Assembly (NCBI RefSeq): GCF_021216655.1
Contig: NZ_CP080437.1
Span: 2,728,001-2,792,000 of the forward strand
Length of the DNA: 64,000 nt
Reading direction: 5' to 3'
Source of the DNA: Clavibacter michiganensis
GTDB lineage: Bacteria > Actinomycetota > Actinomycetes > Actinomycetales > Microbacteriaceae
Shown: positions 45,267-53,850 of the stretch, in pieces
How the letters are laid out: each line of letters starts with the position of its first letter
Numbering within the stretch: the stretch's first letter is position 1
Notes under the pieces: generated by a model
What the model was told of the DNA's origin: nothing
The model's database searches: none
Seen by the model: only the letters and a program-made list of their open reading frames with translations
Position numbers and translations under genes: made by a program

Positions 45267-46115
45267 CTATGCGGCGGCGATCCGCCCCCGCAGCCGGGCG
45301 AGCGCGTCCGCCGCTCCGTGCAGCACGGAGATGTGGCCGTCGCCCGGCCGGATCACGAGCTCCGCGCCCGGCACGCGGTCGGCGAGCCAGCGCGCGTGGG
45401 CGACCGGGGCGATCCGGTCGGCATCGCCGTGCAGCAGGATCACCGGGGCACGGACCGCCGCCAGGTCGACGCCCCAGTCGGCGACGAGAGCGAGGTCGTC
45501 GTCGACCATGCCGCCGATCCCCGCGTCGAGCCCGCGACCGGCCACCTCGTTCAACCACGCCCACTCGGTCTCCAGCGCGCGGAGGTCGCCGTCCGTGAAC
45601 ATCGCCGGGTCGAACGTCGACGCGGACAGCTCCTCCTCGAGCGCCTCGCGTCCGGCCACAGCGGCCCGCAGCTCGCGCTCGCCGCCCGCGTGCATGCCGG
45701 CGAACCAGTCGAGGCCCTCGGCGCGGATCGGCGCGAGGGCCGCGCCGCAGAGCGCGCCGAGCACGCGCCCCGGGAGCGCGGCCGCTGCGGCCAGGGCGAG
45801 CACCGCGCCGCTCGAGTGGCCGAGCACGGCGAACCGGTCGATCCCGAGCGCGTCGGCGACGGCCGCGTCGTCGGCAGCGGTGGTCGCGACGGTGCGGCCC
45901 GGGTCCCGGGTGGATCCGCCGTACCCCGGCCGGTCGTACGAGATCCAGCGGATCCCGCGGCCCGCCGGTGCCTCGACCAGCGGCGCGGGCGGCGGCCCGA
46001 CGTTCGGCGTGCCGTGGTGGTAGACGACCACGAGGTCGGCGCCGTCACCCGGACCCGTGTCGTAGCAGTGCAGTGTGCGGCCGTCGGGGAGCCACAGATC
46101 CGTCTCGGTGAGCAT
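45267..46115 (-). CDS. Alpha/beta hydrolase
   Basis: 282-aa alpha/beta-fold hydrolase. The oxyanion region HHGTPNVG and WISYDRPGYGGS precede the nucleophile elbow LGHSSGA (Ser near residue 99); acid Asp is probable in LLHGDADRIAP and the His in GDGHISVLH near 263. Substrate unknown. Confidence 0.88.
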   Translation of the reverse strand: MLTETDLWLPDGRTLHCYDTGPGDGADLVVVYHHGTPNVGPPPAPLVEAPAGRGIRWISYDRPGYGGSTRDPGRTVATTAADDAAVADALGIDRFAVLGHSSGAVLALAAAAALPGRVLGALCGAALAPIRAEGLDWFAGMHAGGERELRAAVAGREALEEELSASTFDPAMFTDGDLRALETEWAWLNEVAGRGLDAGIGGMVDDDLALVADWGVDLAAVRAPVILLHGDADRIAPVAHARWLADRVPGAELVIRPGDGHISVLHGAADALARLRGRIAAA

Positions 46116-46202
46116 GGGCCGAGCGTAGGCGCGCGTGCGCCCGGCGGACAGGGGCGTGGCGGGACCCGGGACGTGCGCGGCGCACGGTGACAGGATCGGC
46201 AC

Positions 46203-46910
46203 ATGGACGAGGCGCAGGGCAGCGAGCTCCGGGAGCTCCGCCGTCGCGCGTACGGACCCGCACCCGATCTCGACGACGCCGAGCTCGACCGGCTGCGGGA
46301 GCTCGAGGCGCGGCAGGGCGGGGCGGCCGGCGCCGCGTCGGATCCGCACTCGGCGGGCGCGGTCCCTCCTGTCGCTCCGTCCACGGCCCACCCCGGGGGT
46401 CCCGCCCCCGCGGATCCCGCCATCGACGAGCGCGACGCCGACGATGACGACGCCCCCGCATCCCGCGCTCCCGCACCCCGCCGTCGCACCGCGATCCTCT
46501 GGGCCGCGTCCGTGCTCGTCGCGGTCGGCGCGACCGTCGCGCTCACCTCGGGCCTCGCGTCGATGACGGGCCGCGACGTCGGCACCGTCGCGCTGGATCC
46601 CGACCGCCCCGTCCCCGACCGCTGGGACGACTGGTACCAGGACGTCGCGACGGGCGTCGGCGAGTTCCACGGCCTCACGGTGATCGGCCTCGAGAACCCC
46701 GAGGACGCCGCCGCGTGCGTCACCGTCGTCGCCCCGCGGTTCGCCCGCGGCACGAACCCGGTCGGCGGATGCGCGGCGGGCTCGTTCCCGGCGCGCGGCG
46801 TCCTCACGGTCACGGGCGACATGCCCGCCGAGCTCCGCGACGAGTTCCCCGAGGGCACGGCGCTCGAGTTCGTGCTCGAGGGCGGATCCGTGCGCGTCAC
46901 GGCGGGCTAG
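46203..46910 (+). CDS. Hypothetical single-pass membrane protein
   Basis: 235 aa, not recognised. A charged N-terminal coiled region and a Pro/Ala/Asp-rich linker (about 35-95) are followed by one membrane helix (about 98-116) and an outer domain with a DDWYQDVATGVGEF motif and two cysteines. The layout suggests an inner-side N-terminus and an exported C-terminal domain. Confidence 0.65.
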   Translation: MDEAQGSELRELRRRAYGPAPDLDDAELDRLRELEARQGGAAGAASDPHSAGAVPPVAPSTAHPGGPAPADPAIDERDADDDDAPASRAPAPRRRTAILWAASVLVAVGATVALTSGLASMTGRDVGTVALDPDRPVPDRWDDWYQDVATGVGEFHGLTVIGLENPEDAAACVTVVAPRFARGTNPVGGCAAGSFPARGVLTVTGDMPAELRDEFPEGTALEFVLEGGSVRVTAG

Positions 46911-46923
46911 GAGCGCTCCGGGA

Positions 46924-47637
46924 TCATCCGAGGATCGCGCGCAGCTTCTCGTAGAACGGGGCCGGGTCGCCGCTCAGCGAGTCCTTCACCATGCGGCTCC
47001 AGTCGTCGACCACGACCTCGACGGATCCCGCGGCCACGCCGTCGAGCGACGCCCGGGCCACGTCGCGCGGGGCGATCATCGGCCCGTCGTAGCCGGCCAT
47101 GATGTCGGTGTCGGCAGCCCCGAGGTGCACGCCCTGCACGAGCGTCCCCTGCCCGGCGAGCTCCAGCCGCACCGCGTTGGTCATGTTCCACTCGGCTGCC
47201 TTCGCCGCCGCGTAGCCGCCCGCGCCCGAGGTCGAGAACCACGACAGCGCGGACAGGATGTTGACGATCCCGCCCCCGCCGTTGGCGGCGAGCACGGGCG
47301 CGAACGCGCGGATCACGCCGAGCGTCCCGTAGAAGTGGGTGTCCATCTCGCGGCGGATCTCCGCCATGTCGCCCGTGATGAGCGCGGCACCCGTCGAGAT
47401 GCCCGCGTTGTTGACGACGAGCGTCACGTCCTGCGCGGCCGCGGCGGCGGCGTCCACGGATGCCGGGTCGGCGAGGTCGAGGCGCAGCACCTCGACGCCG
47501 GGGATGTCGATCGCCTCGGGCCGGCGCGCGGTCGCGTAGACCTTGCGGGCGCCGCGCGCGAGCAGCTCCTCGACGAAGGTGCGGCCGATGCCGCGGTTGG
47601 CGCCGGTGACGAGGGCGACCTGATCCTGGATGTCCAT
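46924..47637 (-). CDS. SDR-family oxidoreductase under MerR control
   Basis: 237-aa short-chain dehydrogenase of the subgroup acting on carbonyls. TGANRGIGRTFVEEL at residues 11-25, NNAGIS near 77; the active-site Tyr-Lys pair is in GGYAAAKAAEWN near 138. It is divergent from a MerR regulator gene, with a MerR-type operator in the gap, so it is probably the regulated gene. Confidence 0.86.
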   Translation of the reverse strand: MDIQDQVALVTGANRGIGRTFVEELLARGARKVYATARRPEAIDIPGVEVLRLDLADPASVDAAAAAAQDVTLVVNNAGISTGAALITGDMAEIRREMDTHFYGTLGVIRAFAPVLAANGGGGIVNILSALSWFSTSGAGGYAAAKAAEWNMTNAVRLELAGQGTLVQGVHLGAADTDIMAGYDGPMIAPRDVARASLDGVAAGSVEVVVDDWSRMVKDSLSGDPAPFYEKLRAILG

Positions 47638-47688
47638 GCGTGCTGTTCCTCCTGCCGCCCGCGTCGTTCGCGCGGTGCGGCGCGGCTT

Positions 47689-47724
47689 ACGCTAGGACTT
47701 GACGTCGACGTGAAGGGCAAGTCC
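47689..47724 (-). promoter_or_regulatory. MerR-type promoter/operator of the SDR gene
   Basis: Perfect inverted repeat GGACTTG (47695-47701) / CAAGTCC (47718-47724). Read toward the SDR gene it sits between TTGCCC (-35, 47720-47715) and TAGCGT (-10, 47694-47689), giving a 20-base spacer. Overlong 19-20-base spacers spanned by a dyad are the mark of MerR-activated promoters. Confidence 0.6.
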
Positions 47725-47769
47725 GCCCGGCGGATCGACGGGATCACCACCACGAGGGAAGAGGGCGGC

Positions 47770-48189
47770 ATGCTGCGGATCGGCGACGTGGCGGGGCGAG
47801 CGGGCGTGAGCACGCGGGCGCTCCGCTACTACGAGGAGCAGGGCCTGCTGCCGGCCGAGCGCACCACGAGCGGCCAGCGCGTCTACCCGGAGGCGGCCGT
47901 GGAGCGCGTGCAGCTCATCCAGCGGCTGTTCGCCGCGGGACTCCCGAGCCGCACGATCCGCCAGCTGCTCCCGAGCGTCGACTCGGGCGTCGCGGCACCC
48001 GAGTCGCTCGCGCTGCTCCGCTCCGAGCGCGACCGGATCACCGCGGCCATCGCCGAGCTCGAGCGCGCCCGCGAGGAGCTCACCCGCGTCATCGACATCT
48101 GCCTGCACCCGACGCCGGAGCACTGCCCGGCGCTGCGCGAGGGCGGGGCGGCGCACGCCGGTGCGCGCGAGGAGAGCGTCGCGGCCTGA
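47770..48189 (+). CDS. MerR-family transcriptional regulator
   Basis: 139-aa regulator. The N-terminal winged helix begins MLRIGDVAGRAGVSTRALRYYEEQGLL, followed by a long dimerisation helix (about 80-115). The C-terminus has Cys113 and Cys121 in ICLHPTPEHCPAL, which could sense a metal, electrophile or redox change. It is divergent from an SDR gene that it probably controls. Confidence 0.88.
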   Translation: MLRIGDVAGRAGVSTRALRYYEEQGLLPAERTTSGQRVYPEAAVERVQLIQRLFAAGLPSRTIRQLLPSVDSGVAAPESLALLRSERDRITAAIAELERAREELTRVIDICLHPTPEHCPALREGGAAHAGAREESVAA

Positions 48190-48378
48190 CGGAGGCGTCG
48201 CGATCCCGGCCCCGCGGGTGATGGGAGAAGGGCCGCCAGGCGTCCACTGGCTCGAGGAGCCCATCCGGGGGCTGCTTGGCTGCCGTGCGCGATGGGGCGG
48301 GCCGCAGCCAGCTGGATGTGGCGATGACGGTGGCGAGGCATATGGTCTGCCGCTGGGACATCGTGGGGAGGACGGCTG

Positions 48379-48849
48379 GTGATCATGCGACTGGGAGCTA
48401 TCGCTGCGGTGGCCAGCGCCTGCGGAGCTCTGGCGGCTGTGGTCGTGTGGCTCTTCGCTCGCGGCATCGTGGACGAGGAGTTCGTGCGGGACTTCTGGAC
48501 AGGGCCTCCTGCTGCCGGCATCTTCACGCTCGTCGGAGCCGGCCTCGCCTACGGGGCGGCCACTGTCGCCGCGCGGGTCTCGCGACGGTCGGCGGAGCGC
48601 CAGGAGTGGTGGGATCGGGCGAAGTGGGCCCTCGATCTCGTCATGTCGTCGGACGAGGCGGATCGTGAAGTGGGACTGGCCGCGATCGAGGTGCTCGTAG
48701 CGGAGGCGACGACGACCGAAGCGGAGATGATCGATGCCGTGACGTCGTCGTCTCGTCTGGACGGGGAGCGGAGGAGCATCGCGGCATGCGGCCTGGGCGT
48801 CCGTCCGCCCGAGGTGGACACCGTTCCCACACGCGCTGAGAATGGATGA
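48379..48849 (+). CDS. Hypothetical membrane protein
   Basis: 156 aa, not recognised. Two N-terminal hydrophobic segments (about 5-26 and 44-66) are followed by a soluble helical part with WWDRAKWALDLVMSSDEADREVG and a short C-terminal tail. GTG 48379 is favoured over ATG 48385 because GGGGAGG is seven bases upstream of it. It lies 13 bases before a 59-aa gene, so the two are likely co-transcribed. Confidence 0.6.
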   Translation: MIMRLGAIAAVASACGALAAVVVWLFARGIVDEEFVRDFWTGPPAAGIFTLVGAGLAYGAATVAARVSRRSAERQEWWDRAKWALDLVMSSDEADREVGLAAIEVLVAEATTTEAEMIDAVTSSSRLDGERRSIAACGLGVRPPEVDTVPTRAENG

Positions 48850-48862
48850 AGGAGGTACCGCC

Positions 48863-49042
48863 ATGACGATGGATCAGAGGAACCCGAGCCCGAGCGCACT
48901 CGAGAAGCGCATCCAGGCCGGGAAGGCCGATCCCATCAGCGACGCGGAACGTGCCTCGGCGGCGCGGATCCGGATCGTGGTCGACAAGAAGCGCGGTCGC
49001 AAGACCGAGGACTGGATCAAGAAGCTCGCCCAGAGCGCGTAG
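48863..49042 (+). CDS. Hypothetical 59-aa basic protein
   Basis: Small protein, not recognised, with many charged residues and a basic C-terminal half (VVDKKRGRKTEDWIKKL). The start is certain: AAGGAGGT (48849-48856), a perfect Shine-Dalgarno, lies six bases before the ATG. A clear terminator follows, so it ends a two-gene unit with the preceding membrane protein gene. Confidence 0.65.
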   Translation: MTMDQRNPSPSALEKRIQAGKADPISDAERASAARIRIVVDKKRGRKTEDWIKKLAQSA

Positions 49043-49057
49043 GCGACCCGTCGCACG

Positions 49058-49089
49058 AGAGGGACCCCGCCTGACGACGAGGTCCCTCT
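49058..49089 (+). terminator. Intrinsic terminator
   Basis: Perfect 9-bp stem AGAGGGACC / GGTCCCTCT with a 14-base loop, followed by TCTTC. It is 15 bases after the stop of the 59-aa gene. Confidence 0.7.
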
Positions 49090-49148
49090 TCTTCGCATGG
49101 CGTCCGACCGGCGTCGCGGACTGATCCGCCGGCGCGCTCGGGTGGCCC

Positions 49149-49511
49149 CTACGGCCGCTCGTCCACCACGCCCACGAACCGGCTGCCGATGCCGTCCACC
49201 TCGCGGCGGGCGAGGCCGAGAGCGGGCTCGGGGAGCTCGTCGGGGGAGTGCCGCTCGCAGGAGAGGTAGGAGAACTCCGGCCACCACTTCTTCGGCCGCA
49301 CGGCCTCGGTGAAGCCGCAGACCTCGCACGTCAGCTGCACCCAGACGGGGCGCTTGCCGGTCGTGTTGGCCCGGGACTGCGCGAGCCAGGGCGGCGGATC
49401 CTGGTCCATCGCCGCGATCTCGGACTCGGGGACGCGCCCCGGGATGCCGTGGCGCGTGGCCATCTCCAGCGGGATGCCCAGCCGCAGCGCGGCCTCTCGT
49501 CTCGTGATCAT
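49149..49511 (-). CDS. Hypothetical small protein with possible zinc site
   Basis: 120 aa, not recognised. The N-terminus MITRREAALRLGIPLEMATRHGI looks like a helix-turn-helix or excisionase-type entry, and the middle holds CEVCG and a third Cys in SYLSCERH, a possible metal site. ATG 49511 has GGAG five bases upstream on its strand. Confidence 0.6.
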   Translation of the reverse strand: MITRREAALRLGIPLEMATRHGIPGRVPESEIAAMDQDPPPWLAQSRANTTGKRPVWVQLTCEVCGFTEAVRPKKWWPEFSYLSCERHSPDELPEPALGLARREVDGIGSRFVGVVDERP

Positions 49512-49563
49512 GTCGCTCCAGGGTACTTGGGCGGCGTTCGTCCGCTGAGCGTCGGCCGAGATG

Positions 49564-49577
49564 GATTGCGCACAATC
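49564..49577. promoter_or_regulatory. Candidate OhrR operator
   Basis: GATTG-CGCA-CAATC inverted repeat, 23 bases before the ohrR ATG. OhrR proteins are known to bind AT-flanked dyads in front of ohr/ohrR. Only one copy was seen, none directly before ohr. Confidence 0.5.
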
Positions 49578-49600
49578 TTGTTCCATGGCAGGGTCGGAGC

Positions 49601-50137
49601 ATGACCGGAACCGAGAGCTGCCCGCCCGCCGACGAGACCGCGCCCCCCGCGCGCATCGCCGACGAGCTCGTCTGCTTCTCGCTCTACACGGCGTCGCGAT
49701 CCACGACCCAGGCGTACCGCGCGCTCCTCGCGCCGTGGGGCCTCACCTACCCGCAGTACCTCGTGCTCGTGCTGCTGTGGTCCGGCGACGACCGGACGGT
49801 CACCGAGCTCGGGCAGCAGCTCGACCTCGACTCGGGCACGCTGTCGCCGCTGCTCGCGCGGATGGAGGAGGCCGGCTTCATCGCCCGCCGCCGCATCTCC
49901 GCCGACCAGCGCGTCGTCACCGTCTCGCTCGCCGAGCGCGGCCGCACCGTGCGGGCCGAGCTCGCGCACGTGCCCGCGGCCATCATCCGCGGCATGGGCC
50001 TCGACCTCGATCGTGCGCGCCAGCTGCTCGCCACCCTGCACCTGCTGACCGCGGGGATGCAGGAGGCCACGGCGGATGCGCTCGCGCACCCGGCGACCCG
50101 GCCGGCCGAGGCGTCGGCGCGCACCCGCACCCCCTGA
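49601..50137 (+). CDS. ohrR: Organic peroxide sensor OhrR (MarR family)
   Basis: 178-aa MarR-family repressor. Cys25 in LVCFSLYTASR aligns with the peroxide-sensing Cys15 of Bacillus OhrR, and LTYPQYLVLVLLW plus LDLDSGTLSPLLARME are the OhrR dimer and DNA-binding segments. It is followed by ohr after 76 bases on the same strand, so it likely represses itself and ohr until oxidised. Confidence 0.92.
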   Translation: MTGTESCPPADETAPPARIADELVCFSLYTASRSTTQAYRALLAPWGLTYPQYLVLVLLWSGDDRTVTELGQQLDLDSGTLSPLLARMEEAGFIARRRISADQRVVTVSLAERGRTVRAELAHVPAAIIRGMGLDLDRARQLLATLHLLTAGMQEATADALAHPATRPAEASARTRTP

Positions 50138-50213
50138 TCCGCACCACCCACCGGCCGCGCATCCGCCGCGGCGAACCGGCCGCCACGAGCGGCCACGAAC
50201 GGAAGGAATCGAC

Positions 50214-50636
50214 ATGGACGCCCTCTACACCGCGGAGGCCCTCGCCACGGGAGCCGGCCGCGACGGCCGCGTGGCCGTCAGCGACAGCGACCTCGCGCTC
50301 GACCTCTCCATCCCCAAGGCCATGGGCGGATCCGGCGAGGGCGCGAACCCCGAGCAGCTCTTCGCCGCCGGCTACGCCGCGTGCTTCCACTCCGCGCTGC
50401 AGGGCGTCGCCCGCGCGCGCAAGGTGAAGATCGCCGACTCCAGCGTCGGCAGCCGCGTGAGCATCGGATCCAACGGGCAGGGCGGCTACCAGCTCGCCGT
50501 GCACCTCGAGGTCGTCATCCCCGGGGTCGAGCACGACCTCGCGCAGGAGCTCGCCGACCAGGCGCACCAGGTCTGCCCGTACTCGAACGCGACCCGCGGC
50601 AACATCGAGGTCGACGTCACGGTCTCGGACGACTGA
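50214..50636 (+). CDS. ohr: Organic hydroperoxide resistance protein
   Basis: 140-aa OsmC/Ohr-fold thiol peroxidase that reduces organic hydroperoxides. The two catalytic cysteines are Cys57 (ACFHSAL) and Cys121 (VCPYSNATRGN), with the conserved Arg in the first third. Good Shine-Dalgarno GGAAGGA. Its stop overlaps the next start (TGATG). Confidence 0.95.
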   Translation: MDALYTAEALATGAGRDGRVAVSDSDLALDLSIPKAMGGSGEGANPEQLFAAGYAACFHSALQGVARARKVKIADSSVGSRVSIGSNGQGGYQLAVHLEVVIPGVEHDLAQELADQAHQVCPYSNATRGNIEVDVTVSDD

Positions 50637-51043
50637 TGGCCGGCCTCGCCCGCACGTCCTTCCCGCGCACCGCCGCGCGCGTGGTGCTCGGCTCGTTCCT
50701 CGCATTCGCCGGCGTCTCGCACCTCACGGTGGCGCGGGAGGAGTTCCGCGCGCAGGTCCCGAAGTCGCTGCCGGTGCCCGAGGACGTGACCGTCGTCGGA
50801 TCCGGCATCGTCGAGATCACGCTCGGCTCGGCCCTGCTGTTCGCGCGCTCGCGCCGCGGCCTCGCCGGCTGGGCGGCCGCCGCGTTCTTCACGGCGATAT
50901 TCCCGGGCAACATCGCCCAGTACGTGCACAAGCGCGACGGCTTCGGCCTCGACACCGACGGCAAGCGCCTCGGCCGCCTGTTCTTCCAGCCGGTGCTCAT
51001 CGCGCTGGCGCTGTGGTCGACGGGGGCGCTGCGGAAGCGCTGA
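50636..51043 (+). CDS. DoxX-like small membrane protein
   Basis: 135-aa protein with about four membrane helices, resembling the DoxX family: RVVLGSFLAFAGVSHLT at the N-terminus and IVEITLGSALLFARSRR in the middle. It is coupled to ohr by a one-base stop/start overlap. Its partner role in peroxide defence is inferred from position only. A hairpin follows. Confidence 0.78.
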   Translation: MAGLARTSFPRTAARVVLGSFLAFAGVSHLTVAREEFRAQVPKSLPVPEDVTVVGSGIVEITLGSALLFARSRRGLAGWAAAAFFTAIFPGNIAQYVHKRDGFGLDTDGKRLGRLFFQPVLIALALWSTGALRKR

Positions 51044-51060
51044 CCCGCCGCGCGCACGAC

Positions 51061-51098
51061 GACGGCCACCGGATCCCGTAGGGGGACCGGTGGCCGTC
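51061..51098 (+). terminator. Hairpin after ohrR-ohr-doxX
   Basis: Perfect 12-bp stem GACGGCCACCGG / CCGGTGGCCGTC with a 14-base loop, 17 bases after the doxX-like stop. Confidence 0.7.
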
Positions 51099-51180
51099 CG
51101 TCTTGACGGGGGCGGTCGCGCGTCGCCAGCATGGGCGCATCCGCACCACCCGCGGTCCCTGCGTCTCGAAGGAGAGACCG

Positions 51181-51585
51181 ATGCCCATGATCTTCGTCAA
51201 CCTGCCCGTCACCGACCTGCCTCGCGCGATCACGTTCTACGAGGCCGTCGGCTGCGCCGTCAACCCCGACTTCACCGACGAGAAGGCCGCGTGCCTCGTC
51301 GTCGAGGCCGACCGCAGCGCGTTCATGCTCCTCACGCGCGACTTCTTCCAGTCGTTCCTCGACGTGCCGGTGGGGGATCCGTCGTCGAGCGCCGCGGCGA
51401 TCACCGCGGTCATGCTCGACAGCCGCGCCGACGTCGACGCGCGCGCGACCGCGGGTCTCGACGCCGGCGGATCCGAGCCCCGGCGCGCCGTCGACCTCGG
51501 CTTCATGTACCAGCGCCAGCTCCGCGATCCCGACGGCAACGTCATCGAGCTCGGGTACATGGATCCGATCCCGGCAGGCGCCTGA
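51181..51585 (+). CDS. VOC-superfamily (glyoxalase/dioxygenase-fold) protein
   Basis: 134-aa vicinal-oxygen-chelate protein. It has the two-repeat fold with IFVNLPVTDLPRAITFYEAVG at the start and RDPDGNVIELGYMDP at the end (Glu as the usual last metal ligand position). ATG 51181 follows AAGGAGAG. Reaction unknown; such proteins include antibiotic-binding and lactoylglutathione-lyase-like members. Confidence 0.82.
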   Translation: MPMIFVNLPVTDLPRAITFYEAVGCAVNPDFTDEKAACLVVEADRSAFMLLTRDFFQSFLDVPVGDPSSSAAAITAVMLDSRADVDARATAGLDAGGSEPRRAVDLGFMYQRQLRDPDGNVIELGYMDPIPAGA

Positions 51586-51595
51586 CCGGACGTCG

Positions 51596-52729
51596 CTACC
51601 GCAGCATCCGCAGGAACGCCGCGATGTCGTCCGCCAGCGGCCCCGGCTCCTCGTGCGGCGCGAAGTGGCCTCCGCGCGGCATCGTCGTGTACCGCACGAC
51701 GTCGTAGGTGCGCTCCGCCCAGCTCCGGGGCGGGTGCACCAGGTCGTGCGGGAAGACGGCGACCGCGGTCGGCACCTGCACGCGCCGCACGGGCGCGGTG
51801 CGTCCGGAGCCGTACGCGAAGTACGGGCGGAGCGAGGTGCCGATGGATCCAGTGAACCAGTAGAGGGAGGCCAGCGTCAGCAGGTGGTCGTCGCTGAAGG
51901 CCCGAGAGACGTCGCCGCCGCAGTCGCTCCACGCGCGGTGCTTCTCGAGGATCCACGACAGCAGCCCCACGGGCGAGTCCTGCAGCGCGGGCGCGAGCGT
52001 GAGCGGACGCGTCTGCTGCTGGTGCTCGTACCCGCCCTCCGCGGCCTCCCACGCGCGCATCTCGGCCACGTGCGCGCGCTCCTCGTCCGTGAGCGTCGCC
52101 TCGTCGAGGTCGTGCGGCGCGGCGACGGCCATCAGGTGGATCCCCGCGACCGCTTCCGGGTGCGCCTCCGCCAGCCGTGACGTGATCCCCGCGCCGAGGT
52201 CGCCTCCGTGCGCCGCGTACCGCGCGAAGCCCAGCTCCTCCGTCATCAGCCGGTGCCAGAGCTCGTGCGTCCGCTCGTCGATCCGGGGCCGCTGCGGCGA
52301 GAACGGGAAGCCGGGCAGGGCGGGCACGATCACGGTGACCGCGTCGGCCGCATCGCCGCCGAAGCGCGACGGCGACGACAGCCGCTCGGCGAGCGGCACC
52401 ATCTCCAGTGCCGAGCTCGGCCAGCCGTTCGTGAGCACGATCGGGAGGCCGCCGGCGCGCTCGGAGTGCTCGGCCTCGAAGCGCAGGTACGAGACCGGGG
52501 TGCCGTCGAGGTCGGCGACCGCCCACGGCAGCGCGCGGATCTCCCGCTCGCGCGCCCGCCAGTCGAACCCGTCGGCCCAGACGGCGGCGAGGCGGCGCAA
52601 CGTCGCCTGGTCGGTGCCGGCCTCCCACGGCTCGACCGGCCACGCGGGCGCCCAGCGCGTGCGGCGGATCCGGTCGCGCAGGTCGTCGAGGTCGGCGTCG
52701 GTGACGTGCAGGGGGAGCGGGTGGGTCAT
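51596..52729 (-). CDS. Epoxide hydrolase (EHN-domain alpha/beta hydrolase)
   Basis: 377-aa enzyme with an N-terminal EHN domain (about 1-105; DLRDRIRRTRWAP) and an alpha/beta hydrolase core. The nucleophile Asp is in HGGDLGAGIT near residue 177, the oxyanion segment in LTNGWPSS near 99, a ring-opening Tyr in the lid, and the His in PRGGHFAPHEEP near 354. It converts epoxides to diols. Tail-to-tail with the VOC gene. Confidence 0.9.
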   Translation of the reverse strand: MTHPLPLHVTDADLDDLRDRIRRTRWAPAWPVEPWEAGTDQATLRRLAAVWADGFDWRAREREIRALPWAVADLDGTPVSYLRFEAEHSERAGGLPIVLTNGWPSSALEMVPLAERLSSPSRFGGDAADAVTVIVPALPGFPFSPQRPRIDERTHELWHRLMTEELGFARYAAHGGDLGAGITSRLAEAHPEAVAGIHLMAVAAPHDLDEATLTDEERAHVAEMRAWEAAEGGYEHQQQTRPLTLAPALQDSPVGLLSWILEKHRAWSDCGGDVSRAFSDDHLLTLASLYWFTGSIGTSLRPYFAYGSGRTAPVRRVQVPTAVAVFPHDLVHPPRSWAERTYDVVRYTTMPRGGHFAPHEEPGPLADDIAAFLRMLR

Positions 52730-52791
52730 GCGGATCCTGACGTGGCGGGCGGGCGCGGTTCCCTCATGGTCTCGCGTCGCCTCCGCGGCGG

Positions 52792-53850
52792 CTAGGTCCG
52801 CCGCCGCCTGGCCATCACCGCGCGCTGCAGCAGCACGAAGACCAGCAGGATCCCGCCCGTGATGATGGTGGTCGCCTCGGGCGGGATGCCGCCGTCGCGC
52901 GTGATGAGCACGTTCATCAGGCCGAGCACGAGCGCGCCGACGACCGAGCCGAGCACGAAGCCGACGCCGCCCGTGAGGAGGGTGCCGCCGATGACGGTCG
53001 CGGCGATCGCGTCGAGCTCCCAGCCGATGCCGGTGATGTTCTGCGCGCTGCCGAGCCGGGCCGTGTAGATCACGGAGGCGAGCCCGGCGAGCGTGCCGCT
53101 GATCACGTAGACGGCGAGCTTCGTGCGGCGCACGGGCAGGCCCATGAGCGCGGCCGACTGCTCGGATCCGCCCGTCGCGTACACGGTGCGGCCGAGGCGC
53201 GTGCGGTGCAGCACGAAGAACGCGACCGCCACCACCACGAGCGCGATGAGCACGCCGGGCGTCGTGACGACGTCGTTGACCTTCGGGCCGTCGACCACCT
53301 TCATGTTCGTGGCGAGCGAGCGCAGCGGCGACTCGTCGTCGAGGCGCTCGGGCACGGTGCTGAGGATGGACGCGAGGCCGCGGCCGAGGAACATCATCGC
53401 GAGCGTCGCGATGAACGGCTGCACGTCGAAGAACTGGATCAGCACGCCCGAGACGACGCCGGAGGCCGTGCCGATGAGGATCATCAGCACCATCACCACC
53501 CACGGGTCCCAGCCCGCGTTGGCGAGGATCACGCCCGCGACGCTGCTGACGGCGACGATCGCGCCGACGGACAGATCGATGCCGCCCGTGAGGATCACGA
53601 ACGTGAGGCCCACCGCGAGGACGATGACGTGCGCGTTGTTGATGAGGAGGTTCGACAGCGTCGCGGCCTGCAGGATGCGGCCGTACGCGATCTCGCCGTA
53701 GGCCAGCATCGCGAGCAGGATCACCAGGGCGGCGACCGTGGGCAGCGAGTCGAGGCGGAGGCGCATGCGGCGGCGCGGCGGCCGGGATGCGGTGCCGGGT
53801 CCCGGCGCGGGCGTCGGGGTCAGGGGCGGCTGGATCGTCGTGGCGCTCAT
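52792..53850 (-). CDS. Sugar ABC transporter permease (YjfF-like)
   Basis: 352-aa permease of the RbsC/branched-chain superfamily with about ten helices. Signature segments VILTGGIDLSVGAIVAVSS, FFDVQPFIATLAMMFLGRGL and ATVIGGTLLTGGVG match the second permease of the galactofuranose importer of E. coli. It overlaps the other permease gene by 4 nt and ends the operon. Confidence 0.88.
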   Translation of the reverse strand: MSATTIQPPLTPTPAPGPGTASRPPRRRMRLRLDSLPTVAALVILLAMLAYGEIAYGRILQAATLSNLLINNAHVIVLAVGLTFVILTGGIDLSVGAIVAVSSVAGVILANAGWDPWVVMVLMILIGTASGVVSGVLIQFFDVQPFIATLAMMFLGRGLASILSTVPERLDDESPLRSLATNMKVVDGPKVNDVVTTPGVLIALVVVAVAFFVLHRTRLGRTVYATGGSEQSAALMGLPVRRTKLAVYVISGTLAGLASVIYTARLGSAQNITGIGWELDAIAATVIGGTLLTGGVGFVLGSVVGALVLGLMNVLITRDGGIPPEATTIITGGILLVFVLLQRAVMARRRRT

